Shown here piece by piece: positions 25,669 through 33,823 of a stretch of 64,000 bases of DNA (the stretch's first letter is position 1; every line of letters begins with the position of its first letter). The translations under genes and the position numbers were made by a program. Source of the stretch: Clostridiales bacterium (GTDB lineage: Bacteria > Bacillota > Clostridia > Lachnospirales > Lachnospiraceae); contig JAHAJA010000013.1 of assembly GCA_018372435.1 (NCBI GenBank), positions 1 to 64,000 of the forward strand, given 5' to 3'. The notes beneath the pieces were generated by a model. It was not told the origin of the DNA. It saw only the letters and a program-made list of their open reading frames with translations, and did no database searches.

Positions 25669-26769
25669 ATGGTTGAAATAAAGAATTCTAATATGGTGAT
25701 GAGAAGCGTTAGTGTTAATGTTCTAAAAGGTAATGAGATTATAGCAAAAGATATTATTTCTGAATCTGGTATTATATTAATGTCAGAAGGTACGGTTGTT
25801 AAAAAAGAATATATTAGTAAGTTAATTGAACTAGGTATAACTAATATATTCATTAAGGATGAAATAGCTGAAGGTATTAAAGTTGATGAATTAATTGAAA
25901 TAAAAATTAAAGAACAGTGTCAAGAAACAGTAAAAGAAACAATTGAAAAATACTTTTTCAGTGATAGTTCAGAATTAGAAAAACTAAAAATAGTAGCAGA
26001 TGAGATTATTTTAGATATTTTAAGTGAACCAGAGATTATGTTTAATATATCGGGTGTCCGTAAAAAAAATGGGAATGTATATTCGCACTCTGTTAACGTA
26101 TGTGCGCTATCGGTATTATTAGCATTAAAACTGAAATTATCAAAAGATAAAATCAGAGATATTGCAGTAGGAAGTTTGTTACATGATATCGGAATTAATT
26201 ATGTTAATTTTAATTTAGAAAATGAGAGTTATGAATCAATCTATAGTGATGAGAATAAAATAAAAGAGTTAAAGAAACATGTAATTTATGGTTATACATC
26301 CGTAGAAAAAGAGACATGGTTGTCAGCAGTAGCTAAGGATATTATCCTTTCTCATCACGAAAGAATAGATGGTAGTGGTTACCCACTTCGTTTGAAAGGC
26401 AATAAGATTAAAATTGGTAGTAAAATAGTAGGGTTATGTGATGAATTTGACCACCTTGTATATGGCCTATATAGTAAGAAGATGAAAGTATATAAAGCAA
26501 TTGATTATATACTTAGCCAAAGTGGTGAAAAATTTGATTATGAGATAGTTAAGTTTTTTAATGAATCAGTCGCAGCATACCCCACTGGTAGTACAGTAAT
26601 AACTAGTGATAAGGATGTGGCTGTAGTATTAAGACAGAACGCAAAATGCCCTACTAGGCCTGTAATACGGCTTATTATGGACAGTGTAGGTAATTACTAC
26701 AATAATTGGATTGAGGTTGACTTAACCAAGGAATTAACGTTATTTATAGAAGATACGAAAGATATATAG
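25669..26769 (+). CDS. HD-GYP domain protein (putative c-di-GMP phosphodiesterase)
   Basis: 366 aa. The N-terminal 60 residues are the typical GIILMSEGTVVKKEYISKL segment. The HD-GYP domain shows LLHDIGINYV, HVIYGY, ILSHHERIDGSGYP and DEFDHLVYG. The key His/Asp residues and the GYP triad are present, so activity is likely. No receiver or membrane domain is seen. It is 65 bp after the DUF4446 gene. Confidence 0.85.
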   Translation: MVEIKNSNMVMRSVSVNVLKGNEIIAKDIISESGIILMSEGTVVKKEYISKLIELGITNIFIKDEIAEGIKVDELIEIKIKEQCQETVKETIEKYFFSDSSELEKLKIVADEIILDILSEPEIMFNISGVRKKNGNVYSHSVNVCALSVLLALKLKLSKDKIRDIAVGSLLHDIGINYVNFNLENESYESIYSDENKIKELKKHVIYGYTSVEKETWLSAVAKDIILSHHERIDGSGYPLRLKGNKIKIGSKIVGLCDEFDHLVYGLYSKKMKVYKAIDYILSQSGEKFDYEIVKFFNESVAAYPTGSTVITSDKDVAVVLRQNAKCPTRPVIRLIMDSVGNYYNNWIEVDLTKELTLFIEDTKDI

Positions 26770-26821
26770 GTATAAAATCAGATAAAAAGAAATAATTTTT
26801 ATATGTATTCTATGAAAGAAG

Positions 26822-26959
26822 AGATAAAATAACTGTTATAAGTATCAGAGTTTATATTAATAGCATATGTATTATTATAAAAAAGACAATACATAATTCA
26901 CATTCAAGATGTTTTTGCTTTAAATATAAACGTAAAGATTCTTATAACAGTTTTTATCT
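26822..26959. repeat. 138-bp nested inverted-repeat element
   Basis: The outer arms, AGATAAAATAACTGTTATAAG and CTTATAACAGTTTTTATCT, pair over 19 bp with a 2-nt bulge. Inside, GTTTATATT pairs with AATATAAAC and ATGTATT with AATACAT. It fills the gap between the HD-GYP and DUF3881-like genes. It may be a MITE-like element or a structured RNA. No T-run suggests a simple terminator. Confidence 0.5.
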
Positions 26960-27050
26960 TTAATTAACATTATTAAACTAGACAAAAGGACTGTTTAATG
27001 ATATAACAGTATAAAGTAAGACGAAATTTATGTAAAGGTGGTGTTTGATC

Positions 27051-27935
27051 ATGCATAGTTATTTAAGATCAGTGGGATTTAGTAATATTAAAAAAAGGGA
27101 GGACCTAGAGCAGATTTTAGGTATGGTCATGGCACAACCTACAGAAAAGTATGTAACTAGTGAGAGGGAGAATTACGTAGAAGCTGAATTAGCAAAGGAT
27201 TTTTCTGATCGACTTGGGGTTGCAGTACGTGGGGAATATGATGAAAAAGGATTTTTTCATCTAGAGCATTATTATCCATACTTTAAAGGTAAGTTAACAA
27301 GTATTAGAGAAGAGGTTGCAATAAATAAGAGAGTAGATACAGATGCATATACGGGAATGTGCGATGACTTAAGAATAGGTGTATCTTTAATCTTTTATTT
27401 ACAGAATGTAATTGATTATATAGATTGTGTTCAAAAGAATCGTTGGAATGGAAGAGCAGTACCTATTATGTTAACAGGGTTAGCAACTGAGGGAAAAATA
27501 TTATTAGGAACTACAAAGGATAGTAATACTGAAAGAAATATTATATCCGATAGTAAGCAAAGAACTCAGTTGTTAGCGGAAGCTAAAAAGGGAAATCAAG
27601 AAGCTATTGACAGTTTGACAATTGATGATATTGATTTATATGCTATGGTATCGAGGCGAATAAGGTATGAGGATATATACTCAATTGTTGAGTCAACCTT
27701 TATTCCGTATGGATCTGAATCTGATAATTATACGATCATTGCTAATATTGTAGAAGTTAAAAGATTGCAGAATGAATTCACCAATGAATATATATATGAT
27801 CTAGTTGTTGAGTGTAATGATATTATGTTAGAAGTATGTATTAACGAGAAAGATTTAGTAGGTACACCAGAGCCTGGAAGACGTTTTAAGGGGAATATAT
27901 GGCTTCAAGGAACTATTACCTTTGTTGAACAATAA
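27051..27935 (+). CDS. DUF3881-like conserved hypothetical protein
   Basis: About 294 aa, soluble, with no membrane segment or recognised catalytic motif. Features seen include FSDRLGVAVRGEYDEKGFFH, EHYYPYFKG and a central SLIFYLQNVIDYI segment. It matches my recollection of DUF3881, which is largely confined to Lachnospiraceae and has no known role. The ATG at 27051 is preferred to the TTG at 27045 because of spacing from AAAGGTGG. Confidence 0.7.
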   Translation: MHSYLRSVGFSNIKKREDLEQILGMVMAQPTEKYVTSERENYVEAELAKDFSDRLGVAVRGEYDEKGFFHLEHYYPYFKGKLTSIREEVAINKRVDTDAYTGMCDDLRIGVSLIFYLQNVIDYIDCVQKNRWNGRAVPIMLTGLATEGKILLGTTKDSNTERNIISDSKQRTQLLAEAKKGNQEAIDSLTIDDIDLYAMVSRRIRYEDIYSIVESTFIPYGSESDNYTIIANIVEVKRLQNEFTNEYIYDLVVECNDIMLEVCINEKDLVGTPEPGRRFKGNIWLQGTITFVEQ

Positions 27936-28002
27936 TAGATAAGTAAAGATAAATAATAGGTTACCATAACAGATATAAATTGAGCAAATAGTTGTATTAA
28001 TC

Positions 28003-28031
28003 TTGACTTTAGTGTAAATTATAGTTATAAT
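28003..28031 (+). promoter_or_regulatory. Sigma-A promoter of tRNA-Arg
   Basis: TTGACT (28003-28008), 17-bp spacer, TATAAT (28026-28031), 19 bp before the tRNA. Confidence 0.85.
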
Positions 28032-28050
28032 TTTTATGGTGTAGAGATAT

Positions 28051-28124
28051 GCATCTATAGCTCAGTAGGATAGAGCGACCGCCTCCTAAGCGGTAGGCCG
28101 CTGGTTCGAATCCAGTTAGGTGCA
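28051..28124 (+). tRNA. tRNA-Arg (CCT anticodon)
   Basis: 74 nt. Acceptor GCATCTA/TAGGTGC, D-arm GCTC/GAGC, anticodon stem ACCGC/GCGGT around loop CTCCTAA (CCT), and T-arm GCTGG-TTCGAAT-CCAGT. It has its own promoter and terminator. Confidence 0.95.
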
Positions 28125-28131
28125 GAGATAA

Positions 28132-28164
28132 AAAGGGTTTCGATCAAATAGATCGAAACCCTTT
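28132..28164 (+). terminator. Terminator after tRNA-Arg
   Basis: AAAGGGTTTCGATC and GATCGAAACCCTTT form a perfect 14-bp stem with an AAATA loop, 7 bp after the tRNA. Confidence 0.85.
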
Positions 28165-28228
28165 ATAACTAATAAAATATGTATAAGTTGTAGGTAAATG
28201 TTAATAATAACGAAAGATAGGTGATACT

Positions 28229-28591
28229 ATGAAGAAAAAGAGTTTTGGACTATCCTTTTACATTATGTTTTTTACATTTGCATTATTAGTAGAAATATAT
28301 AGTTACCTAGAATGGAGAAAAGATACGATATCTATAATAGGAACCAGTATTGTGTTTCTTATTGCATTATACCTTCTTATTGATGGTATTAAGTCTGAGA
28401 TTAAAAAGAAGAAAAAAGAGTATTATGAAAATATTGATGAACAGTATAGAAAACTAAATATCTTGGTCGACCAGAGAGTTAAAGAGGCTAAAGAGGAAGT
28501 AGTGCACCGCCAGAAATCAAGTGTAGAGGTATTACTAAAAGCACAAAGAAATTTTACAGAGGCAATTATTAATAATAATAAGAGGAAATAA
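28229..28591 (+). CDS. Small two-TM membrane protein with coiled-coil tail
   Basis: 120 aa, not recognised as a named family. Two hydrophobic segments (about 8-26 and 34-52) are joined by a short charged loop. A Lys/Glu-rich helix (about 55-110) with heptad-like spacing follows and is probably cytoplasmic. It starts 33 bp before the exonuclease gene ends its own leader, so the two may be co-transcribed. Confidence 0.7.
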   Translation: MKKKSFGLSFYIMFFTFALLVEIYSYLEWRKDTISIIGTSIVFLIALYLLIDGIKSEIKKKKKEYYENIDEQYRKLNILVDQRVKEAKEEVVHRQKSSVEVLLKAQRNFTEAIINNNKRK

Positions 28592-28624
28592 TAACGTTTA
28601 CACTCTGTTGTAGGAGGTGAAAGA

Positions 28625-29575
28625 ATGAATTATATCGTTATTGATTTGGAATGGAATCAGAGCCCTTATGGAAAAGGCACTGAGGTAAAGGAAATCCCGT
28701 TTGAAATTATAGAAATTGGAGCGGTTAAACTTAATGAGCATAGGGAAGTTTTAAGTAGCTTTAGTAGATTAATTAAGCCACAAATTTATAATGATATTCA
28801 TTCTATTACCAAAGAGATAATACATATAGAAATAAATGATTTGGCTAAAGAAGAATTATTCCAAAATGTTATAAAAGAATTTTTTGAGTGGTGTGGAAAT
28901 GATTATCGATTTGCGACATGGGGAAACATGGACTTAATAGAATTGCAAAGAAATTTGGATTACTATGGTATAAAAGGTTATATTGATAAGCCTATTCCTT
29001 TCTATGATGTTCAGAAACTATTTGCACTTTGTTATTATCAGGATCGAATACCTAGAACACTGGAGTATGCAGTGGATATAGTAAAGCTGAATAAGAACGA
29101 AGAGTTTCATCGAGCGTATGCAGATGCAAAATATACGGCAGAAATCTTAAAGATGTTGGATAAGGATACTGTAGAGAGGAATTATTCCATAGACTATTAC
29201 CATAATCCAAAGACTAAGGAAGAGGAAATACACCTACATTATGAAACGTATTATAAGTTTATATCAAGAGAATTTGAATCAAAAGAAGCAGTTATGAGTG
29301 ACAAAGATATTAGTAGTGTCATATGTCATAAATGTAATCAAAGAATTGTTAAGAAGGTTAAGTGGTTTACAACCAATTCTAAAAATTATTATAGTTTAGG
29401 CTATTGTAAGAAACATGGTTATATTAAAGGTAAGATAAGAATAAAAAAGGCAGTTAATAATAACGTATATGCTGTTAAGGTAGTTAAATCTATTTCAGAA
29501 GAAGATGCATTGCTTCTGATGGAACGATATGTAGAAGCAAAACGAAGAAAAAGGAAAAGAAAATTAAGTGAATAG
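28625..29575 (+). CDS. DEDD-type 3'-5' exonuclease (KapD/DnaQ-like)
   Basis: 316 aa. Exo I is VIDLEWNQSP...EIIEIGAVKL with the D-x-E pair, Exo II is ATWGNMDLIELQRNL, and Exo III is HRAYADAKYTAEIL (H-x4-D type, so DEDDh-like). A C-terminal zinc-ribbon-like segment follows (CHKCNQ...YCKKHG) with a basic tail. Similar proteins are annotated as sporulation inhibitor KapD or as RNases. The substrate is not clear. GTAGGAGG precedes the ATG. Confidence 0.82.
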   Translation: MNYIVIDLEWNQSPYGKGTEVKEIPFEIIEIGAVKLNEHREVLSSFSRLIKPQIYNDIHSITKEIIHIEINDLAKEELFQNVIKEFFEWCGNDYRFATWGNMDLIELQRNLDYYGIKGYIDKPIPFYDVQKLFALCYYQDRIPRTLEYAVDIVKLNKNEEFHRAYADAKYTAEILKMLDKDTVERNYSIDYYHNPKTKEEEIHLHYETYYKFISREFESKEAVMSDKDISSVICHKCNQRIVKKVKWFTTNSKNYYSLGYCKKHGYIKGKIRIKKAVNNNVYAVKVVKSISEEDALLLMERYVEAKRRKRKRKLSE

Positions 29576-29581
29576 AAAACA

Positions 29582-29614
29582 AAAAAGACCAAACGATTCG
29601 TTTTGGTCTTTTTT
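29582..29614. terminator. Bidirectional terminator
   Basis: AAAAAAGACCAAA-CGATTCG-TTTTGGTCTTTTTT lies between the convergent exonuclease and carboxypeptidase genes, with T-runs on both strands. Confidence 0.88.
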
Positions 29615-29634
29615 GTGAGACTTATAATTGTAAA

Positions 29635-31107
29635 TTATAAGTTAAAATCATCATATTTACGTGAATTTTTTCTTTGATAATAAGCTTGTCTACGTTTCTT
29701 ACGGGGACGCTCCACCGCAATGTAATATATGAAGTATAAGAGAATGAATACTACAAAAATACCTATTATTATAAGCGGTTTAATATTCTGACGTGTTCTT
29801 GAAGATACTGCAGAACTTAAGGTACTTGTTACAGACCTATCTGAATTGTCCTCAAGTAAAGCAACAGTTTCTAGTGTTGGTTTTTCGGAGGCTGTATAAT
29901 AGATATCAAGCTTTCCTACAGTTTTATTATCAAATGTATAAGTAATATCACCTATGACTTCTTTTCCGTTTTGGATCTTAGGTGTATCATAGAGATTCAT
30001 ACTTTGTGTAACAGCTTTTTGACTAGCACCTACAGGAAGAATATAGCTACTAGAATTATCGGTATAAATCATTGGAGTAGAAGTATCAAAAATTGAGTTA
30101 AATCTAGTAAACAGTATTGAATTATCTATAGATGAAACAGTACTTACTTCATCCACGGAGAAAGCCTCATAGTTATCAAATGCATAATCAAATAATCTAA
30201 CTGTATCTTTATACTGATCAGTAGGAGTCGATTTCATTATGACACAAATTAATTCTATACCATCTTTATTAGCAAACGAGACAAGAGTGTTGCGGGCTGC
30301 ATTGGTATAACCTGTCTTTCCACCAATACAAGAGTCATACTTCTTCGTTAGCTTATAGCCAAGTAATAATTGTTGGTGATTGGCCATAGGAAACTCTTCC
30401 TTAGATTTATTCGTTTTAGGTATTACGTAGCTTTTAGTAGCTGTAATTTTTCTGAAAGTTTCATTCTTCATTGCTTCCTGAGCAATGAGAGCCATATCAT
30501 AAGCGGAAGTGTAATGATTATCATTGTGTAAACCATTCGCATTAACAAAGTTAGTATTCTTGCATCCTAATTCTTTTGCTTTGGCATTCATCATATCAGC
30601 AAATTTATCAATACTACCGGCAACATGTTCCGCAACGGCATTTGATACTTCATTTGCTGAAGCTAGCATTATAGCATATAGACATTGCTCCATAGTTAAC
30701 TGTTCGCCCTCTTGACGGGCTATATGAGTACTTCCACTTTCAATACTAAAGATAGCATTATGAGAGAAGGTAACTATTTCATTAAGAGAAGAATTTTCTA
30801 AGGCAATCAATGTAGTCATGATCTTAGTTATACTAGCTGGATATAATTCTTCGTTTGCATTTTTTTCATATAAGACTAAACCGGAAGAGGCATCAATTAA
30901 TATTGCTGATTCCGAAGTAATACCAGTAGGATTTTTGGGCCACTTAAAAGTTTTCTTTGCTTCAGTAGAAGTATCAGTATCAGTAGTCGATTCAATGTCC
31001 GAAACTTGGGATTGCTCCACTTGTGTACTGGTAGCATGTGCCGTTATATTTCCTATATTGGAAAGCAGTAGGACTGCTGTTAGAACTGTTGTTAGGATTC
31101 GTTTCAT
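29635..31107 (-). CDS. dacF: D-alanyl-D-alanine carboxypeptidase (penicillin-binding protein, DacF-like)
   Basis: About 490 aa. It trims the terminal D-Ala of peptidoglycan stem peptides outside the membrane. A signal peptide (MKRILTTVLTAVLLL) is followed by the active-site SxxK in YPASITKIMT, the SxN motif in ASANEVSN and KTG in GGKTGYTNAA. A C-terminal TM (about 450-470) and a basic tail anchor it. The start at 31107 is preferred to 31143 because the signal peptide begins there and GAGG is upstream. Symbol by family resemblance only. Confidence 0.9.
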   Translation of the reverse strand: MKRILTTVLTAVLLLSNIGNITAHATSTQVEQSQVSDIESTTDTDTSTEAKKTFKWPKNPTGITSESAILIDASSGLVLYEKNANEELYPASITKIMTTLIALENSSLNEIVTFSHNAIFSIESGSTHIARQEGEQLTMEQCLYAIMLASANEVSNAVAEHVAGSIDKFADMMNAKAKELGCKNTNFVNANGLHNDNHYTSAYDMALIAQEAMKNETFRKITATKSYVIPKTNKSKEEFPMANHQQLLLGYKLTKKYDSCIGGKTGYTNAARNTLVSFANKDGIELICVIMKSTPTDQYKDTVRLFDYAFDNYEAFSVDEVSTVSSIDNSILFTRFNSIFDTSTPMIYTDNSSSYILPVGASQKAVTQSMNLYDTPKIQNGKEVIGDITYTFDNKTVGKLDIYYTASEKPTLETVALLEDNSDRSVTSTLSSAVSSRTRQNIKPLIIIGIFVVFILLYFIYYIAVERPRKKRRQAYYQRKNSRKYDDFNL

Positions 31108-31209
31108 AATATTGTAGTTACCTCTCTTTGTATAATCATTCATTTTTCATGTTGTATAATCTTTGTTATATAATATAGCAAATAAAACGAATTTTCTTAT
31201 TATCATATA

Positions 31210-31592
31210 AGATGTAGAATTGTGTTATAGCTAACTTATTGTCTCAATACAAATACTCAAATAAAAGATCAAATAAATACTCAGATATAGACTCGTGTAA
31301 AGCTCTAGAACTACGTTCTATCGCTAACTTATCGGTTAAAACAAATACTCAAGTAAAGACTCGAGAAATTACGTTGTAATTTCCCTCGTTAATTTATGCC
31401 TCCTTCGGAGTTACGGTCTTATACCTCGTATAATCCCTAGAAGAAGCATAGCTTCTTCTCATAAATTACACTATCGGAACTAAAGTTCCTCAGTGTAAGG
31501 CTCTAGAACTACGTTCTATCGCTAACTTATCGGGTCAAAACAAATACTCACTACGTTCGTGCTTGTTTTGCTTCCGATAAGTTACATTATAA
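31210..31592 (-). repeat. Multi-hairpin repeat locus A
   Basis: This lies in the 645-bp gap between the V-ATPase operon and the carboxypeptidase gene. Reading the minus strand it begins ATAATGTAACTTATCGGAAG (31571-31590). It has a 58-nt hairpin (31525-31582), then two copies of CGATAAGTTAGCGATAGAAC plus GTAGTTCTAGAGC (ending near 31502 and 31303) and a degenerate third (near 31230). Between them are short perfect hairpins with 3-nt loops. It is homologous to locus B (53617-53945). There is no ORF. Confidence 0.8.
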
Positions 31593-31614
31593 ATTATTTT
31601 TGAAAGACAGGCAA

Positions 31615-31662
31615 TAGATAAATACCAAGTGATTACGAAAAGAATCACTTGGTATTTATCTA
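31615..31662. terminator. Terminator of the V-ATPase operon
   Basis: TAGATAAATACCAAGTGATT and its exact reverse complement form a 20-bp stem with an 8-nt loop, about 90 bp after the D-subunit stop. Confidence 0.8.
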
Positions 31663-31752
31663 TCTAACTAACTATTTAGTTTGAACTAATTGAGATTTCT
31701 TTATTTACGTACATATCCTAGTATATACCAAGAATTAAATATTAATACAATA

Positions 31753-32388
31753 TTATGCGTTTGCTTGTTTCTTTGCAGTGTTCATACGTTTTATAACCTT
31801 AAGTCTTGTGAACTCTTCACGTTCTTTTTCCTCAAGTGCGTTCTGAATGTCAGTTACTAATGTTGTATAGTGAGGAATGGTTATATTCTTAAGGGCATTA
31901 GCACGTTTTTGAGTTTTCTTAATGTTAGTTGCAAGGCGGTAGGCAGAAGTTTCGACCATGGATAAACGAATGGTTAGTTCCTTTACCTTATTGAAATGTT
32001 TACAAGCCTCATCAAGTGCTAGTTTGGTACCATAGTAAGAATACGTAGGAGTAAGGGGGGATTTATCATAATCAACAAGAGGAATTTCTGTACCCATAAT
32101 ACTACGTGTTTTAATAGTAATAGAGTTCTCTTCGGGAACCGTTTTACTTAACATCTGGACATTACTAATACCCATCTCTATATTCGCCTTTTGAAGGGCG
32201 ATATAGGCGGATGTGAAGGTTTCATCTATTTCAGATTGAATATCCTTTGCTTTATCGATTAATTCCATTAGCTCACGGATAAGAATGTTTCTCTTTTTAT
32301 CCATTAAGTCAAAACCTTGTTTCGATAGGGCTAAGGAGTTTTTAGCAAGAATGAGATTTCCTTTGGTGGGAAATGTATTTGGATCCAT
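31753..32388 (-). CDS. ntpD: V-type ATP synthase subunit D
   Basis: 211 aa, mostly long helices. It is the central rotor shaft of the V1 head. The N-terminus has FPTKGNLILAKNSLALSKQGFDLMDKKRNIL, where the family's conserved L...A...G..LL-K-KR spacing is visible (only parts quoted). RANALKNITIPHY sits near the C-terminus. GGATGGTGAG precedes the ATG. It is the last gene of the operon, 14 bp after B. Confidence 0.95.
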   Translation of the reverse strand: MDPNTFPTKGNLILAKNSLALSKQGFDLMDKKRNILIRELMELIDKAKDIQSEIDETFTSAYIALQKANIEMGISNVQMLSKTVPEENSITIKTRSIMGTEIPLVDYDKSPLTPTYSYYGTKLALDEACKHFNKVKELTIRLSMVETSAYRLATNIKKTQKRANALKNITIPHYTTLVTDIQNALEEKEREEFTRLKVIKRMNTAKKQANA

Positions 32389-32402
32389 ATACTCACCATC
32401 CT

Positions 32403-33809
32403 TTATTCTTCATCGGAAGCGATATTGTTAGTAGTAGGAGCCTTATAATATTTATCTAGAATCTTCGTATCAACACGGTCGAGTTCTTCTCTAGGAAGAA
32501 TCGCTAATAGCTTCCAACCAAGGTTTAGTGTTTCTTCTATACTTCGATCTTCTAAAAGTCCTTGAGAGATGAAGTCATTCTCGAATGTAGTACCAAATTG
32601 TAAGTACTTCTTATCAATAGGTGACAATTCATCTTCACCGATAACACTTGCTAAGGCTCTTGCTTCACCTACACGAGCATATGAAGAGAAGAGCTGGTTG
32701 GCAAGATCTTGATGATCTTCTCTTGTAAAGCCTTCACCAATACCATCCTTCATAAGACGAGAAAGTGACGGTAATACATTAATAGGTGGATAGATTGCTT
32801 TTTGGTGAAGCGCACGTTCTAGAACGATTTGACCTTCGGTAATGTAACCTGTTAAGTCAGGGATTGGATGAGTAATATCATCATTAGGCATTGTTAGAAT
32901 TGGAATCTGTGTAACAGAGCCTTTACTTCCTTTTACGATACCAGCACGTTCATAGATAGTTGATAGTTCACTATATAAGTATCCCGGATAACCTTTTCTA
33001 CTTGGAATTTCTCCTTTGGAAGAAGAAACTTCACGCATTGCTTCTGCAAAAGAAGTCATATCAGTTAATACAACTAAGATATGCATACCTTTTTCAAAAG
33101 CTAGGTATTCAGCAGCAGTAAGAGCTACTTTAGGTGTTATTAATCTCTCTACAACGGGGTCATTAGCAAGGTTTAAGAACATAACAACATGAGAACTTGC
33201 GCCACTTTCTTCGAAAGTACGGCGGAAGAATTCTGCAACATCATGTTTTAAGCCCATTGCTCCAAAAACGATAGCGAATTCTTCATTAGAATCTTCGCCA
33301 AGAGAGGCTTGTTTAACGATCTGTGCAGCTAACTGATCGTGAGGAAGACCATTGCCTGAGAAGATAGGTAATTTCTGTCCTCTGATTAATGTAGTTAGAC
33401 AGTCGATTGTTGAGATACCAGTTTTAATAAAGTTACGAGGATACTCTCTTGAACATGGGTTAAGAGGCTCTCCGTTAACGTTCTTTTTTTCATCAGATAT
33501 AATTGGCTCAAGTCCATCGATTGGTTCCCCAATACCATTAAAAACACGACCAAGGATATCTTCTGACAAGGCTATCTGCATTGGATGACCTGTAAGCTTT
33601 GTATGCGTATTCTTAAGGGACATTTCTTCGGTTCCTTCAAATACTTGAATAACTGCTTTATCTTCATTAATTTCAACAATTCTTCCTAGTTTATGATGAC
33701 TACCTTCTACTGTTAATTCGACGATTTCATCATAAGCTGCACCCTGTACACCTTCTAAGACAATAAGAGGGCCATTAATTTCACTAAGTCCTAAGTATTC
33801 AATTGACAT
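32403..33809 (-). CDS. ntpB: V-type ATP synthase subunit B (non-catalytic)
   Basis: 468 aa. It alternates with A in the V1 hexamer. The P-loop position reads FSGNGLPHDQLAAQI, lacking the GKT typical of catalytic subunits, as expected for B. MSFAEAMREVSSSKGEIPSRKGYPGYLYSEL-type segments and ERAGI are conserved (landmarks only). The SD GGAGGGG precedes the ATG. It lies 14 bp after A. Confidence 0.97.
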   Translation of the reverse strand: MSIEYLGLSEINGPLIVLEGVQGAAYDEIVELTVEGSHHKLGRIVEINEDKAVIQVFEGTEEMSLKNTHTKLTGHPMQIALSEDILGRVFNGIGEPIDGLEPIISDEKKNVNGEPLNPCSREYPRNFIKTGISTIDCLTTLIRGQKLPIFSGNGLPHDQLAAQIVKQASLGEDSNEEFAIVFGAMGLKHDVAEFFRRTFEESGASSHVVMFLNLANDPVVERLITPKVALTAAEYLAFEKGMHILVVLTDMTSFAEAMREVSSSKGEIPSRKGYPGYLYSELSTIYERAGIVKGSKGSVTQIPILTMPNDDITHPIPDLTGYITEGQIVLERALHQKAIYPPINVLPSLSRLMKDGIGEGFTREDHQDLANQLFSSYARVGEARALASVIGEDELSPIDKKYLQFGTTFENDFISQGLLEDRSIEETLNLGWKLLAILPREELDRVDTKILDKYYKAPTTNNIASDEE

Positions 33810-33823
33810 CTTTATACCCCTCC

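Noticed and set aside
31525..31582. Simple rho-independent terminator at repeat locus A
   Set aside because: The hairpin lacks a T-run, and a separate 20-bp terminator for the operon lies at 31615-31662. The structure is better explained as part of the repeat family.
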